Shown: positions 1 to 7,894 of the stretch, piece after piece | Position numbering within the stretch: position 1 is the stretch's first letter | Layout: the number at the start of each line of letters is the position of its first letter | Source of the DNA: an uncultured Spirochaetales bacterium | Lineage (GTDB): Bacteria; Spirochaetota; Spirochaetia; Sphaerochaetales; Sphaerochaetaceae | Direction of reading: 5' to 3' | NCBI GenBank assembly: GCA_934277975.1 | Contig: CAKQWE010000003.1 | Coordinates: forward strand, 62,001 to 126,000 | DNA length: 64,000 bases | Program-made: the position numbers and the translations under genes | Notes under the pieces: model-generated | The model's database searches: none | Told to the model about the DNA's origin: nothing | What the model saw: the letters and a program-made list of their open reading frames with translations, nothing else

Positions 1-1
1 T

Positions 2-376
2 TCCAAAAACTATGATACCAACGAGGATGGGAACATCGTAATTATTGACGAGGATTTAACATACGAGTATTCGAAAGAGGGGGCTCTTCTCAGAAGAATC
101 GGTCTTGGTTCGACTACGGAGTACTTGTATGAAGAGGATGTCTTGGTTGGTGTTAGGACTACCTTGGAGGATGGAAGCTTCTCGTATGGCGTGTATGAAG
201 CAGGCGTACTTTCCTCATTGGATGAGTTCGATGCAAATGGGACTATCTTGTCAAGGACCGTCTATGGAAAGGACGGTGCGGGCATGGTCAGGACTTTGTT
301 CGATTCGGGAAGGCCGGTTGCCGATGTCTATTACCGTGAAGACAACAGAAGGGTTGATAGGATAGAATACCTTTGA
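2..376 (+). CDS. Hypothetical protein, C-terminal part (5' end outside window)
   Basis: The frame is open from the first complete codon of the window to a TGA stop, so this is the C-terminal 124 residues of a longer protein. The sequence is rich in Tyr, Asp, Glu and Gly, with short segments alternating turns and beta-prone stretches such as EYLYEEDVLVG and SRTVYGKDG. This recalls YD/MORN-like repeat proteins, but no family is certain. Its stop is 16 bases before the LolC/E-like permease, so it may be the first gene of that transporter operon. No function is assigned. Confidence 0.6.
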   Translation, partial: SKNYDTNEDGNIVIIDEDLTYEYSKEGALLRRIGLGSTTEYLYEEDVLVGVRTTLEDGSFSYGVYEAGVLSSLDEFDANGTILSRTVYGKDGAGMVRTLFDSGRPVADVYYREDNRRVDRIEYL

Positions 377-392
377 GCGCAAGAGGTTTTTG

Positions 393-1610
393 ATGTTCAT
401 TTTAAGGACGGCTTTGAGATATGCATTCTCCAAAGGAAGGGGGCAAAGGACCTCAAGTGTGGTCATTGTCCTTGGCATTGCCTTGGGTCTTGCCGCTCTT
501 CTAGTCATTTCTTCCGTGATGAACGGCCTTCAGACTGCGCAGCTGGATCAGCTTAGGGCTTTGGAGTCGTTCGATGTCTCCGTTGAACCTGATTTGAGTG
601 GATCTGACGGTTTCGCCCTTGGTTTGGATGGCATATCCGAGATTCAAGGCGTTGATTTTGCGTTCGAGTACATAGAGACGTATGCCCTCATAGTGGACAA
701 GACAAGTGGAAGGAGCACAAGTGCAAGGGTCAGGGCCTACAGCAATGATGCATACTACAACGAGCGAATGTCCCAAAGCCTTCATTTCATTGCAGGAGAA
801 CCTGTTGGCATGGATGGCGTCGCCGTTTCATACACCATGATGAACGCCCTTTCCCTACACAGTGGAGACGATGTTGAGGTTACGTTCCTAAAGCCTGGAA
901 GGACTGCAACGGTCGTTCCTTATTCTACAAGGATGCCAATAAGCGCACTCTATGGTTCATCCATGACGGAGTTCAGTTCAAGCACCGTCTTCGTGGACTA
1001 TCAGTGGCTTCTTTCGTTGATGGGGGAGTCATCTGTCAGGATTGGCATATACACACAGGTTCCTGAACTTGTGGCTTCCTGTATAGCAGAGCTTTCTCCT
1101 GGCAGCAAGGCCACCACCTGGAAGGAGTACAATAGGGCTTTGTATTCTGCGCTCATGCTGGAGAAGGCCCTCATGTACATCTTCCTTGCGTTCATGTTCC
1201 TGATAATATGCGTGAACCTCAAGAACAGCACTAGAAGGCTTTTGAGGAATAGGCAGCATGAAGGTGCCATGCTTAGAGCTCTAGGGTGTACCAGAGCTAC
1301 CGTCAATTCCATATTCGTGCTGCAGGGAGTCCTTGTGTGTCTCATAGGGGAGGTCCTTGGAGTCTTCCTTGGAGTCCTTGCCGTGGACAACCTTCAGGTT
1401 CTCTTGGATTTTGCAGATGCCGTAGCTCGGTTCTTCTCCGGAAGTGCGACCGTTCTTGGATTTCTTCAGTTTCAGACAAATACATCTCCTTTGGAGATAA
1501 CGCTTTCATGCGGATTCGTATTCTTCCTTGCTGTGGTGTTCACCTATATGGGGTGCAGAAGGACGTACAGACATGAAATCATGGAGGTGATACTCAATGA
1601 ATCCTATTGA
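393..1610 (+). CDS. ABC transporter permease, LolC/LolE-FtsX type
   Basis: A 405-residue inner-membrane permease. A hydrophobic helix near residues 20-42 is followed by a large polar, presumably periplasmic domain (about 45-255), then three more helices (about 260-285, 310-335 and 370-395). This is the 1+3 helix layout of the LolC/E and MacB/FtsX families. The ATG at 393 is preferred over a TTG at 390 because AAGAGG lies at 381-386 with normal spacing. It overlaps the downstream ATPase gene by 14 bases, and a second permease follows, giving a permease-ATPase-permease operon like lolC-lolD-lolE. The likely role is extracting lipoproteins from the inner membrane for outer-membrane sorting. A MacB-like exporter is the main alternative. 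Confidence 0.82.
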   Translation: MFILRTALRYAFSKGRGQRTSSVVIVLGIALGLAALLVISSVMNGLQTAQLDQLRALESFDVSVEPDLSGSDGFALGLDGISEIQGVDFAFEYIETYALIVDKTSGRSTSARVRAYSNDAYYNERMSQSLHFIAGEPVGMDGVAVSYTMMNALSLHSGDDVEVTFLKPGRTATVVPYSTRMPISALYGSSMTEFSSSTVFVDYQWLLSLMGESSVRIGIYTQVPELVASCIAELSPGSKATTWKEYNRALYSALMLEKALMYIFLAFMFLIICVNLKNSTRRLLRNRQHEGAMLRALGCTRATVNSIFVLQGVLVCLIGEVLGVFLGVLAVDNLQVLLDFADAVARFFSGSATVLGFLQFQTNTSPLEITLSCGFVFFLAVVFTYMGCRRTYRHEIMEVILNESY

Positions 1611-2361
1611 TGGACATTTTGATATTCATTTCGACAGCCATGCAGACGGCAAGATGGATAGGCCCATCCAGCTTATTGATATAACCAAGCGTTTCAAGGC
1701 CGCTCAGGAAGGAGAAGGGGAGATAACCATTCTTGAAGGTGTTGACCTTTGCATCGAGCGTGGTCGGTCAACGGCTATAATTGGAAAGAGCGGAAGCGGC
1801 AAGAGTACGCTCCTTCATATTGCGGGTGGATTGGACAGTCCAACGTCCGGAAAGGTGATCTGCAATGGAGTCGATTTTGCAAGTCTTGATGACAAAAGGA
1901 AATCCTCTCTTAGAAACCTCCATATTGGCTTCATTTTCCAAGCCAATCTTCTTCTAGAGGATTTCACCGCACTTGAGAACGTGATGGCTCCTGCCATGAT
2001 AGCGGGTAGGAGCCCTAGGGATTGCAAGCCCAGGGCCCTTTCCCTTTTGGAGCGGCTTGGCCTTGGAGACAGGATCCATCATCTTCCAAGCCAGCTTTCA
2101 GGAGGTGAGAAGCAGCGCATTGCGATATGCCGGGCCCTTATGAACGAGCCAGATGTCATAATGGCGGACGAGCCTACCGGTGCCTTGGATGAAGAGAATG
2201 CACAGGAGGTGGAGCGCCTTCTCCTTGATCTTTCCAAAGAAGAGGGCAGGAGCCTTCTTCTTGTGACCCATAACAACGACTTCGCATATAGATGCGACAA
2301 CGTATATCTTCTCAAGAATCATGCCCTTAACCTTGAAAAAGGTCTTGGCTTGGATGTATGA
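1597..2361 (+). CDS. ABC transporter ATP-binding protein, LolD-like
   Basis: A 254-residue ABC ATPase. It has Walker A GKSGSGKST at residues 63-71, a Q-loop in GFIFQANLL near 111-119, signature LSGGE at 167-171, Walker B VIMADEP at 187-193, and a switch histidine in VTHNN. These place it in the LolD/MacB/FtsE-type family that energises FtsX-fold permeases. An N-terminal extension of about 24 residues rich in His and Asp precedes the usual start of the fold. The gene overlaps the upstream permease by 14 bases and shares ATGA with the downstream permease, implying translational coupling. Assignment to lipoprotein sorting rests on family resemblance and operon order. Confidence 0.9.
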   Translation: MNPIDGHFDIHFDSHADGKMDRPIQLIDITKRFKAAQEGEGEITILEGVDLCIERGRSTAIIGKSGSGKSTLLHIAGGLDSPTSGKVICNGVDFASLDDKRKSSLRNLHIGFIFQANLLLEDFTALENVMAPAMIAGRSPRDCKPRALSLLERLGLGDRIHHLPSQLSGGEKQRIAICRALMNEPDVIMADEPTGALDEENAQEVERLLLDLSKEEGRSLLLVTHNNDFAYRCDNVYLLKNHALNLEKGLGLDV

Positions 2362-3560
2362 ACTTGGAGTACGTCGTGAATCCATTCGTCAAGTTCTGGA
2401 GTGCAAAGAGGGTATTCAAGAAAGGAAGGCTGCTTGGATGTCTCATCCTCATAGCCCTTGTAATGGCCCCTCTTGTATGTGCCCTCATATTTTCAGAAAG
2501 CATGATCGCTGGAATAACAAACAAATACATATACCTCTCAGACGGACATATACAGATCCAAGGTGTTTCAAACGATGGCTTGGCCTTGGATGATGCAATG
2601 GTCCTTCATGCAGATCCCGTTGTGTCAGGCTATGCTTTGGTCTATTCTTCAAGTTCTACGTCCTCATTGCTAGTGAAGGGCGTATCAGAGGACTACTTCA
2701 ACGAAAGCCGCATTTCCCAGGTGTCGTTTGAGACCGTTGAGCTTGAGCCTTCCAACCTGAAGGGCATAGCACTAAGCCGTGCCACGGCTTCAAAGCTTGG
2801 CGTCTCCATTGGGGACAGGGTTGCACTCATGATAGTTCCTGACGATGCCTCTAGGTCTCCAAGGCCTGTCCTTGTGAGGGTTGAGTCCATATTCCATAGC
2901 GGCTACGACCAGCTTGATTCGATGATCTCCTTTGTGGACAAGGGATACGCTCAGACCCTTTTCACTTCAACCTCTTCGACGAGCATTGAAGTTCTCGTAA
3001 AGGACGACTATATCGAGCGTCTTGACGCTGTGATAGCCAGTCTTCTTTCAAAGAACGATGGGCTTTCCTTGAGTGGGGTTTCGACTTGGGACGAACATAA
3101 TGAATCTGTATACAACAACTTCGTCACCAGCAAGCAGATGATTCTCATAATCCTTTTGATTGTGATAGTGGTCGCCGCTTTCTACACATCGTCTGTAGCC
3201 CAGCAGATGATGCAGGACGACATGAAGCCAATCTCCATTGCAAAGCTCATTGGAATGTCTGATTCACAGGTACGGCTATCTGCTTTCATAAGCGTGAGCT
3301 CCGTGACGATTGCGGGCATAGTGCTTGGTATAGGATTGGGTATTGGGATTGGCTATGGTCTTGGTCCAGTTCTAAGTGCGTTGTCGAACAAAGGTCTTCA
3401 AAGCCTTTCGTTCTACCTTTTGGATTTCGTCGTGGACATTCCGTGGAGTTCCGTGCTTCTCATATCCGTATGTCTAATGGTCCTTTCCGCAGCATCGGTC
3501 TGGATTGCATTGAGGAAGACTCGCCGCATAACGCCAATGCGCCTTTTCACCTCCTTGTAA
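2358..3560 (+). CDS. ABC transporter permease, LolC/LolE-FtsX type (second subunit)
   Basis: A 400-residue permease with the same layout as the one at 393-1610: one helix near residues 22-45, a long extracytoplasmic domain, then three helices in the C-terminal third (about 260-285, 305-335 and 360-380). The ATG overlaps the ATPase stop as ATGA. It probably forms a heterodimer with the first permease. The gene ends 19 bases before ribonuclease Z, so the operon may extend into that gene. Substrate specificity cannot be read from the sequence. Confidence 0.82.
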   Translation: MNLEYVVNPFVKFWSAKRVFKKGRLLGCLILIALVMAPLVCALIFSESMIAGITNKYIYLSDGHIQIQGVSNDGLALDDAMVLHADPVVSGYALVYSSSSTSSLLVKGVSEDYFNESRISQVSFETVELEPSNLKGIALSRATASKLGVSIGDRVALMIVPDDASRSPRPVLVRVESIFHSGYDQLDSMISFVDKGYAQTLFTSTSSTSIEVLVKDDYIERLDAVIASLLSKNDGLSLSGVSTWDEHNESVYNNFVTSKQMILIILLIVIVVAAFYTSSVAQQMMQDDMKPISIAKLIGMSDSQVRLSAFISVSSVTIAGIVLGIGLGIGIGYGLGPVLSALSNKGLQSLSFYLLDFVVDIPWSSVLLISVCLMVLSAASVWIALRKTRRITPMRLFTSL

Positions 3561-3579
3561 AACTGATAGTATTGAGACC

Positions 3580-4503
3580 ATGAGTCTGGAAGTTTTCGTA
3601 CTTGGTACAAGCGGAATGCAGCCCCTACCGGGGAGGTTCCTTACATCTGCAATGGTCAGGAGAAACGGAGAGCTTATGCTCTTTGACTGCGGGGAGGGCA
3701 CCCAGGTGTCCCTCAAGATGCTGAACCTGCATTGGAAGCGTATAAACCGCATATTCATAAGCCATATGCACGCTGACCACGTGACAGGACTTCCTGGTCT
3801 GCTCATGCTGTCGTCTCAGGTGGACAGGACCGAGCCTCTTTATATCTATGGCCCTGACATGCTGAAGGAATACATTGACGCAAACAGGCGAATCCTTGAT
3901 ATGTACATAAACTATGAGATACGTTTCGTCCCTGTGAAGCCGGGTCTGATAATAGACGACGAGGACTTCACTGTCGAAGCCGTACCTCTGCTTCATACAA
4001 AGCCATGCTTTGGCTATGTGCTTACGGAGAAGGACAGGGCAGGGGAGTTCAGCGTTGAAAACGCAAAGTCACTTGGAGTCCCATGCGGCCCAATGTGGGG
4101 ACAACTCCAAAGAGGTATGTCAGTGGAACTGGATGATGGCCGAGTCATTGAGCCACAGCAGGTTCTAGGTGCCCCTAGAAGGGGCGTGAAGTTCGCCTAT
4201 GTTACAGATACGATGTATTTGGGGTACATTGCCAAGCATGTTGAGGATGCGGACCTTCTGCTTTGCGAAGGTATGTTCACAAGGGATTTGGCACAGGATG
4301 CATACGAAAAGAAGCATATGACAAGCTCTCAGGCGGCAACCATAGCCTTGAATGCTGGTGTAAAAAAACTGGGGCTGATCCATTACAGCCCCAGATACAC
4401 TGACAAGGAATTGAATCTTCTCAAGGACGAAGCCCGTGAGATCTTCGAGAACACGGTTCTTTGCAGAGACCGCTACTCCTTTGAACTCAACAACCCGGAT
4501 TGA
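3580..4503 (+). CDS. rnz: Ribonuclease Z
   Basis: A 307-residue metallo-beta-lactamase-fold endonuclease that processes tRNA 3' ends. The zinc-binding signature HMHADH is at residues 62-67, followed by GLPGLL. Downstream metal ligands are seen in VPLLHTKP, YVTDTMY and LIHYSPRY. The length matches the short bacterial RNase Z form (about 300-320). Neither encoded tRNA here carries CCA (see the tRNA-Thr end), so a 3'-trimming enzyme of this kind is needed. A strong intrinsic terminator starts within the last codons of the gene. Confidence 0.93.
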   Translation: MSLEVFVLGTSGMQPLPGRFLTSAMVRRNGELMLFDCGEGTQVSLKMLNLHWKRINRIFISHMHADHVTGLPGLLMLSSQVDRTEPLYIYGPDMLKEYIDANRRILDMYINYEIRFVPVKPGLIIDDEDFTVEAVPLLHTKPCFGYVLTEKDRAGEFSVENAKSLGVPCGPMWGQLQRGMSVELDDGRVIEPQQVLGAPRRGVKFAYVTDTMYLGYIAKHVEDADLLLCEGMFTRDLAQDAYEKKHMTSSQAATIALNAGVKKLGLIHYSPRYTDKELNLLKDEAREIFENTVLCRDRYSFELNNPD

Positions 4504-4526
4504 TTCTCCTTTCAGGGTTGTTTTTT
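4489..4526 (+). terminator. Intrinsic terminator of rnz
   Basis: Inverted repeat AACAACCC / GGGTTGTT (4489-4496 and 4515-4522) with an 18-base loop, running into six T residues. The 5' arm overlaps the last codons of rnz. It has no T-run on the opposite strand, so it serves the plus strand. Confidence 0.8.
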
Positions 4527-4537
4527 GGTATTCAGTT

Positions 4538-5845
4538 TTATTCCACGATTCCGCTTGCAAGCTCATCGAAGTCCATGTCGCTTCCCGCTGTGTAGGTGTT
4601 GGACCTATACGTAGCTTCAAGCTTGTCAAGCTCAGCCTTGGCTTCCTCTTCGTCTGCAAAAGGTATGATTGCAAGCGTCTTGCCTTCAACGTCAACGAAG
4701 TCGCCTATCTCTCCAAGAGCAAGGGCGACCTGTGAAAGCGAGAGGTCAACAAGTGCAAGTGTGAGGTCATAGCCAAACTCCTTTGCACTGTCGTACTCAG
4801 CCATGGCTTTCTTCTTTGCATCGCTTCCTTCATAGCTTCTATAGAGCATGTCTCCCGTGTCGTCGCTTGAAACCACTGTAGGCTGCACTGGTTCGCTTGG
4901 CGTTGCCTGTGCTACAGGAGTCTCCTCCTGTGTCTCTTCTGCTTCTTCGACTTCCTGTGGCTGGATTGTTTCCACCTGTGCTGCAGATGCTACAGCCTGT
5001 GGTGCAACGACAAGGTTCCCCTGGAGGTTCTCAGACATCTGGGAGATCGTTTGGGTAAGCTTTTCAAGCTGTGCTTCTATTCTGTCGAGTCCTTCATAGA
5101 TTGGATCTTCCTCTTCCTCTCCATCGTAGTACTCTTCATCATCTTCGTCTTCTTCGCTGTCCTCGGTTCCGTATACCACTGCTGCGGCAAAGTCGTCTAT
5201 CTTGTCTGACAGTGCCTTGATTGCATCAATAAGCGGTTTGTTGAAGTCTTCCTTTGTCTGTTCTTCGACTTTCTCTTCTTCAACCTTTGTTTCCGTTTCT
5301 TCCACCGGTTCTGAGGTTTCCTCGGCTTCTGTGGATTCCTCTGATTCCTCAGGTGTCTCCTCAGATGCTTTTTCCAAAACCGTTTCATTGGCGGCAGCTT
5401 CTTCCTCTGCTTCTACATTCTTGGAATCCTTTGAATCCTTGGAAGCGCCTTCTTCCTGATACGTCTCGAATACCGATACGAACGGTGTGTCCTCCTGTTT
5501 TGCAGGCTCTCCCGTTTCGTTGTCCTGTGAGGACGCAGAGTCACCGGCCTTTGCCGTTGGGTCGTCTTTGGGCTCATCGAAGAGCGTAGCGTCGTAGGCA
5601 TTGGGAGGGAGTTTGTCGTCCTCGTCCTCTTCATCGTCTCCGCTTGCAAGCACTGAAGCTATGGCTATGAGCGTAATCCCCAAAACAAGGGGGAACACTT
5701 TGACGGCGACCTGGTATATCTTGTTCTGATTCAGCTGGTAGGCCGGCGCAATGTACTTGAGTGTGGCATACGAAAGAGCCGCCAGTATTACAAGCGTGAC
5801 GATGACCGTTGCAACTACAGTCCTAAAACCTTTTTTCCTGCTCAT
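4538..5845 (-). CDS. Acidic two-helix membrane protein, unknown function
   Basis: A 435-residue protein starting at MSRKKGFR; GGGAGG sits seven bases upstream, so longer readings are unlikely. Two hydrophobic helices lie near residues 9-31 and 43-66. They are followed by about 270 residues very rich in Glu, Asp, Ser and Thr, which are probably disordered. The last 90 residues are folded-looking (AEYDSAKEFGYDLTLALVD ... GKTLAIIPFADEEEA). This C-terminal block resembles the strand-helix rhythm of GGDEF-family domains without the GGDEF signature; that is only a pattern judgement. It is transcribed divergently from the DivIC-like gene. No known function is claimed. Confidence 0.75.
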   Translation of the reverse strand: MSRKKGFRTVVATVIVTLVILAALSYATLKYIAPAYQLNQNKIYQVAVKVFPLVLGITLIAIASVLASGDDEEDEDDKLPPNAYDATLFDEPKDDPTAKAGDSASSQDNETGEPAKQEDTPFVSVFETYQEEGASKDSKDSKNVEAEEEAAANETVLEKASEETPEESEESTEAEETSEPVEETETKVEEEKVEEQTKEDFNKPLIDAIKALSDKIDDFAAAVVYGTEDSEEDEDDEEYYDGEEEEDPIYEGLDRIEAQLEKLTQTISQMSENLQGNLVVAPQAVASAAQVETIQPQEVEEAEETQEETPVAQATPSEPVQPTVVSSDDTGDMLYRSYEGSDAKKKAMAEYDSAKEFGYDLTLALVDLSLSQVALALGEIGDFVDVEGKTLAIIPFADEEEAKAELDKLEATYRSNTYTAGSDMDFDELASGIVE

Positions 5846-5908
5846 TGAGGACCTCCCAATAGGCCTTGTGTTTCTTTGTTGGCATGGGGGAACGCAAAAA
5901 GCTTTCTT

Positions 5909-5937
5909 TTGCATTTTCCCCGATTAATCGCTATTAT
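5909..5937 (+). promoter_or_regulatory. Candidate sigma-70 promoter for the DivIC-like/tsaC genes
   Basis: TTGCAT (5909-5914), a 17-base spacer, and TATTAT (5932-5937). The expected start near 5944 gives a very short 5' leader before the ATG at 5955, just covering the AAGGA ribosome site. Confidence 0.55.
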
Positions 5938-5954
5938 AGTCGAAAGGATGTGAG

Positions 5955-6452
5955 ATGGCAAGGAAATACGTAGTCCTATTTGTAGTGATAACCCTATGTT
6001 TGTTCAGTTTAATGTCCGCTTTCATGGGGGAGCGAGGTTTTTTTGCCAATAAAGAGCTCGAGAGGCAATTGAAGGCCAACGAGTACCGTCTTGACAGGGA
6101 TAGGGTCGAATTGGAAAATCTAAAAATCCAGGAACAGGAGCTTTCTACGGAGGATGGCATACGTTCCGCCGCCATGAACCTTGGCTACAAGGTGGAGGGT
6201 GACGATGTCTACAGGTTTGAGACCCAGGATGCCGTTCCCAACCAAGGGAATGAGCTGGCGCAAACAACGGTTCCGTCCAATGTGTCCAAACCTTTCACTC
6301 CTTGGAGCTCTGCTGCGTGCCTTGGTCTTGCATCAGGTGCTTCCATGGTGATAACGCTTCTTGTCTGGATAATTGGAAGGAAAGGGAAAGACAGCGATGA
6401 TTCTGAACAAGACGAATCCGGAAACTTTGGAAACAATTTCAACTTTGATTAG
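5955..6452 (+). CDS. FtsB/DivIC-like septum formation initiator with extra C-terminal helix
   Basis: A 165-residue protein with an N-terminal membrane helix (about residues 5-23), a charged coiled-coil segment rich in Glu, Leu and Arg (about 30-65), and SAAMNLGYKVEGDD near 75-90. That layout matches FtsB/DivIC division proteins, which are normally about 100 residues. Here a second hydrophobic segment (about 117-139) and an acidic Asn/Phe tail follow, which is unusual for the family. AAGGA precedes the ATG at proper spacing. The gene overlaps tsaC by 56 bases. Division function is inferred from topology and weak family resemblance. Confidence 0.65.
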   Translation: MARKYVVLFVVITLCLFSLMSAFMGERGFFANKELERQLKANEYRLDRDRVELENLKIQEQELSTEDGIRSAAMNLGYKVEGDDVYRFETQDAVPNQGNELAQTTVPSNVSKPFTPWSSAACLGLASGASMVITLLVWIIGRKGKDSDDSEQDESGNFGNNFNFD

Positions 6453-6963
6453 GGATGGAGGGGTTGTCGTTCTTCCTTGCGACACCATATATGGGTTGTG
6501 TGCAGCCTATTGCATTGGGGACAAAGCCCTCATGGACTTGAAAGGCAGACCTGAGAACAAGCCGTTTCTTATTCTTGCCACGATTGAACAGGCAAGGAAT
6601 CTATGCGTTTCCATTCCTTCTGATATCCTTGCTTGTTGGCCTGCACCCCTTACTGTGATCCTTGATACCAAGGATGGAAAGAAGACCGCCATAAGGGTTC
6701 CTGCGGACCCTTTCCTCCAAAAGCTTTTGGAACTGACAGGAATGCCCATCTATTCCACCAGCGTGAACATGGCAGGGGAGCCGTCCCTTCTGAACTTTAC
6801 GGATATTTGCCGCCGCTTCGAGGCTTTGGTCGATGGCCTTGTCCGTGACAAGGAAGTGCAGGGTACTGTTCCGTCCACTCTGATCGATGCCACTGCAAGG
6901 CCTTATGTTGTTGTGAGGCAGGGCGCATTCGATGCAACCCCATTGGTTGAAGGGTCAAAGTGA
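6397..6963 (+). CDS. tsaC: Threonylcarbamoyl-AMP synthase (TsaC/YrdC domain)
   Basis: A 188-residue YrdC-fold protein that makes threonylcarbamoyl-adenylate from threonine, bicarbonate and ATP for t6A37 tRNA modification. Diagnostic segments are VVLPCDTIYGL near residues 24-34, LKGRPENKPF, and STSVNMAGEPS. The length fits the short TsaC form rather than Sua5 with its extra domain. The ATG at 6397 is chosen over a TTG at 6373 because a purine-rich AAGGAAAGGG lies just upstream. Its start is inside the preceding gene, suggesting coupled translation. Confidence 0.9.
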   Translation: MILNKTNPETLETISTLIRDGGVVVLPCDTIYGLCAAYCIGDKALMDLKGRPENKPFLILATIEQARNLCVSIPSDILACWPAPLTVILDTKDGKKTAIRVPADPFLQKLLELTGMPIYSTSVNMAGEPSLLNFTDICRRFEALVDGLVRDKEVQGTVPSTLIDATARPYVVVRQGAFDATPLVEGSK

Positions 6964-6994
6964 ACCTTGGTTTTGTTTTGTAATGTCTCAGTGG

Positions 6995-7037
6995 TCAATC
7001 CACACAAAGCATAGTTTTGAAAGCTACTCTCTAAAAT
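6995..7037 (+). repeat. Dispersed repeat copy 1 (GTTTTGAAAG family)
   Basis: About 40 bases in the gap between the convergent tsaC and aroH genes match 39153-39190 with only a few differences. The shared core is tcaatccacacaaagcat followed by [A/G]GTTTTGAAAG and then [C/T]T[A/G]CTCT. See the copies at 39013-39190. The origin is unknown. Confidence 0.6.
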
Positions 7038-7054
7038 GGCTTTTTCCCGGTGGC

Positions 7055-7429
7055 TCAGGTGGTTTCCGTGCTGCCTTCGCTCAAATCAGGGCGAAGCTTG
7101 GCAGTTTCACCTAGGTAGACGTGCATGACCGTCTCCAACGAAGGCTTTTCCACAAACATCATCATTCTAACCACGCAAGGCATTGAGCCTTCTATGTCCG
7201 CCTCCTGGACGCAGAAGAGTGGAACGTCCTTGCATTTTCCAGCGCGGCGCAGAGCAGTCGCACTGTTGAGCGAGCGCAGGTCCTTCGTATGGGAGATGAT
7301 GAGGCTTACTACGTTTTCTTCATCCAAGCCGTTGCATGAAAGCATCTTGGAAAAGAGCTCGTTTGCAGCAAGCGAGATGGCCTCTGGAGCATCGGCCTTG
7401 ACGGAGTTGGCACCGCGTATGGCCTTCAT
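7055..7429 (-). CDS. aroH: Chorismate mutase, monofunctional AroH type
   Basis: A 124-residue protein of the Bacillus-type AroH fold, converting chorismate to prephenate for Tyr/Phe synthesis. Visible hallmarks are the N-terminal AIRGANSVKAD, the central SHTKDL, CVVRMMMFVE, and the C-terminal HVYLGETAKLRPDL; the family motif ends in the same VYL...LRPDL. The active-site arginines at the start and middle appear present. Its ATG overlaps the stop of the upstream small membrane protein (ATGA), so the two are co-transcribed. No other shikimate-pathway gene is nearby. Confidence 0.9.
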   Translation of the reverse strand: MKAIRGANSVKADAPEAISLAANELFSKMLSCNGLDEENVVSLIISHTKDLRSLNSATALRRAGKCKDVPLFCVQEADIEGSMPCVVRMMMFVEKPSLETVMHVYLGETAKLRPDLSEGSTETT

Positions 7430-7770
7430 AGGCGTACCTCAAGTCCTGTCGTCGTGATGGCTGCGAACGTGTAGACTGCGACCATCATGGCTATGCAGAG
7501 GGCTCCACGCAGTAGCGACCACATGGCCAGTCCTACACGTGGGTGTCCATCCAGGATCCAGAACACGACTGCAACGATGAAGAGGACAACCGAGGCTGCA
7601 GCCACTGAGCAATCCATGATGCCACAGGAAATCACAAGGAAATGCATGAATTTGGCGTCGAGGCTGAACCAGAGGGATGCTGCGTAGAGAGCACAGAGCA
7701 ATAGGCATACCATGAACGTGTAGTTTGTTATCATGTTGGTGATGTCGAAGACCCTTCTGCGTTGCAACAT
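7426..7770 (-). CDS. Small integral membrane protein, unknown
   Basis: A 114-residue, mostly hydrophobic protein with three or four predicted helices (about residues 14-36, 40-50, 53-72 and 80-105). The start at MLQRRRVFD is chosen because longer readings run into the divergent DUF1015 gene and its promoter. No strong ribosome site is visible, so a shorter start at MITNYTF is possible. It overlaps aroH by four bases. The family is not recognised. Confidence 0.6.
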   Translation of the reverse strand: MLQRRRVFDITNMITNYTFMVCLLLCALYAASLWFSLDAKFMHFLVISCGIMDCSVAAASVVLFIVAVVFWILDGHPRVGLAMWSLLRGALCIAMMVAVYTFAAITTTGLEVRL

Positions 7771-7813
7771 GATTTTATGATAACAAATCGGCCACAAAAA
7801 AGGAACAATGTTG

Positions 7814-7842
7814 TTGCGATTCTTGTTTCTAAGACGTAGAAT
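7814..7842 (+). promoter_or_regulatory. Candidate promoter for the DUF1015 gene
   Basis: TTGCGA (7814-7819), a 17-base spacer, and TAGAAT (7837-7842; five of six match). This predicts a start near 7849, about 45 bases before the ATG. Confidence 0.6.
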
Positions 7843-7894
7843 GAACCCTAGTGCGCATTGAGGCACTCGAAAACAAAGAACAAGAGGACGAAAA

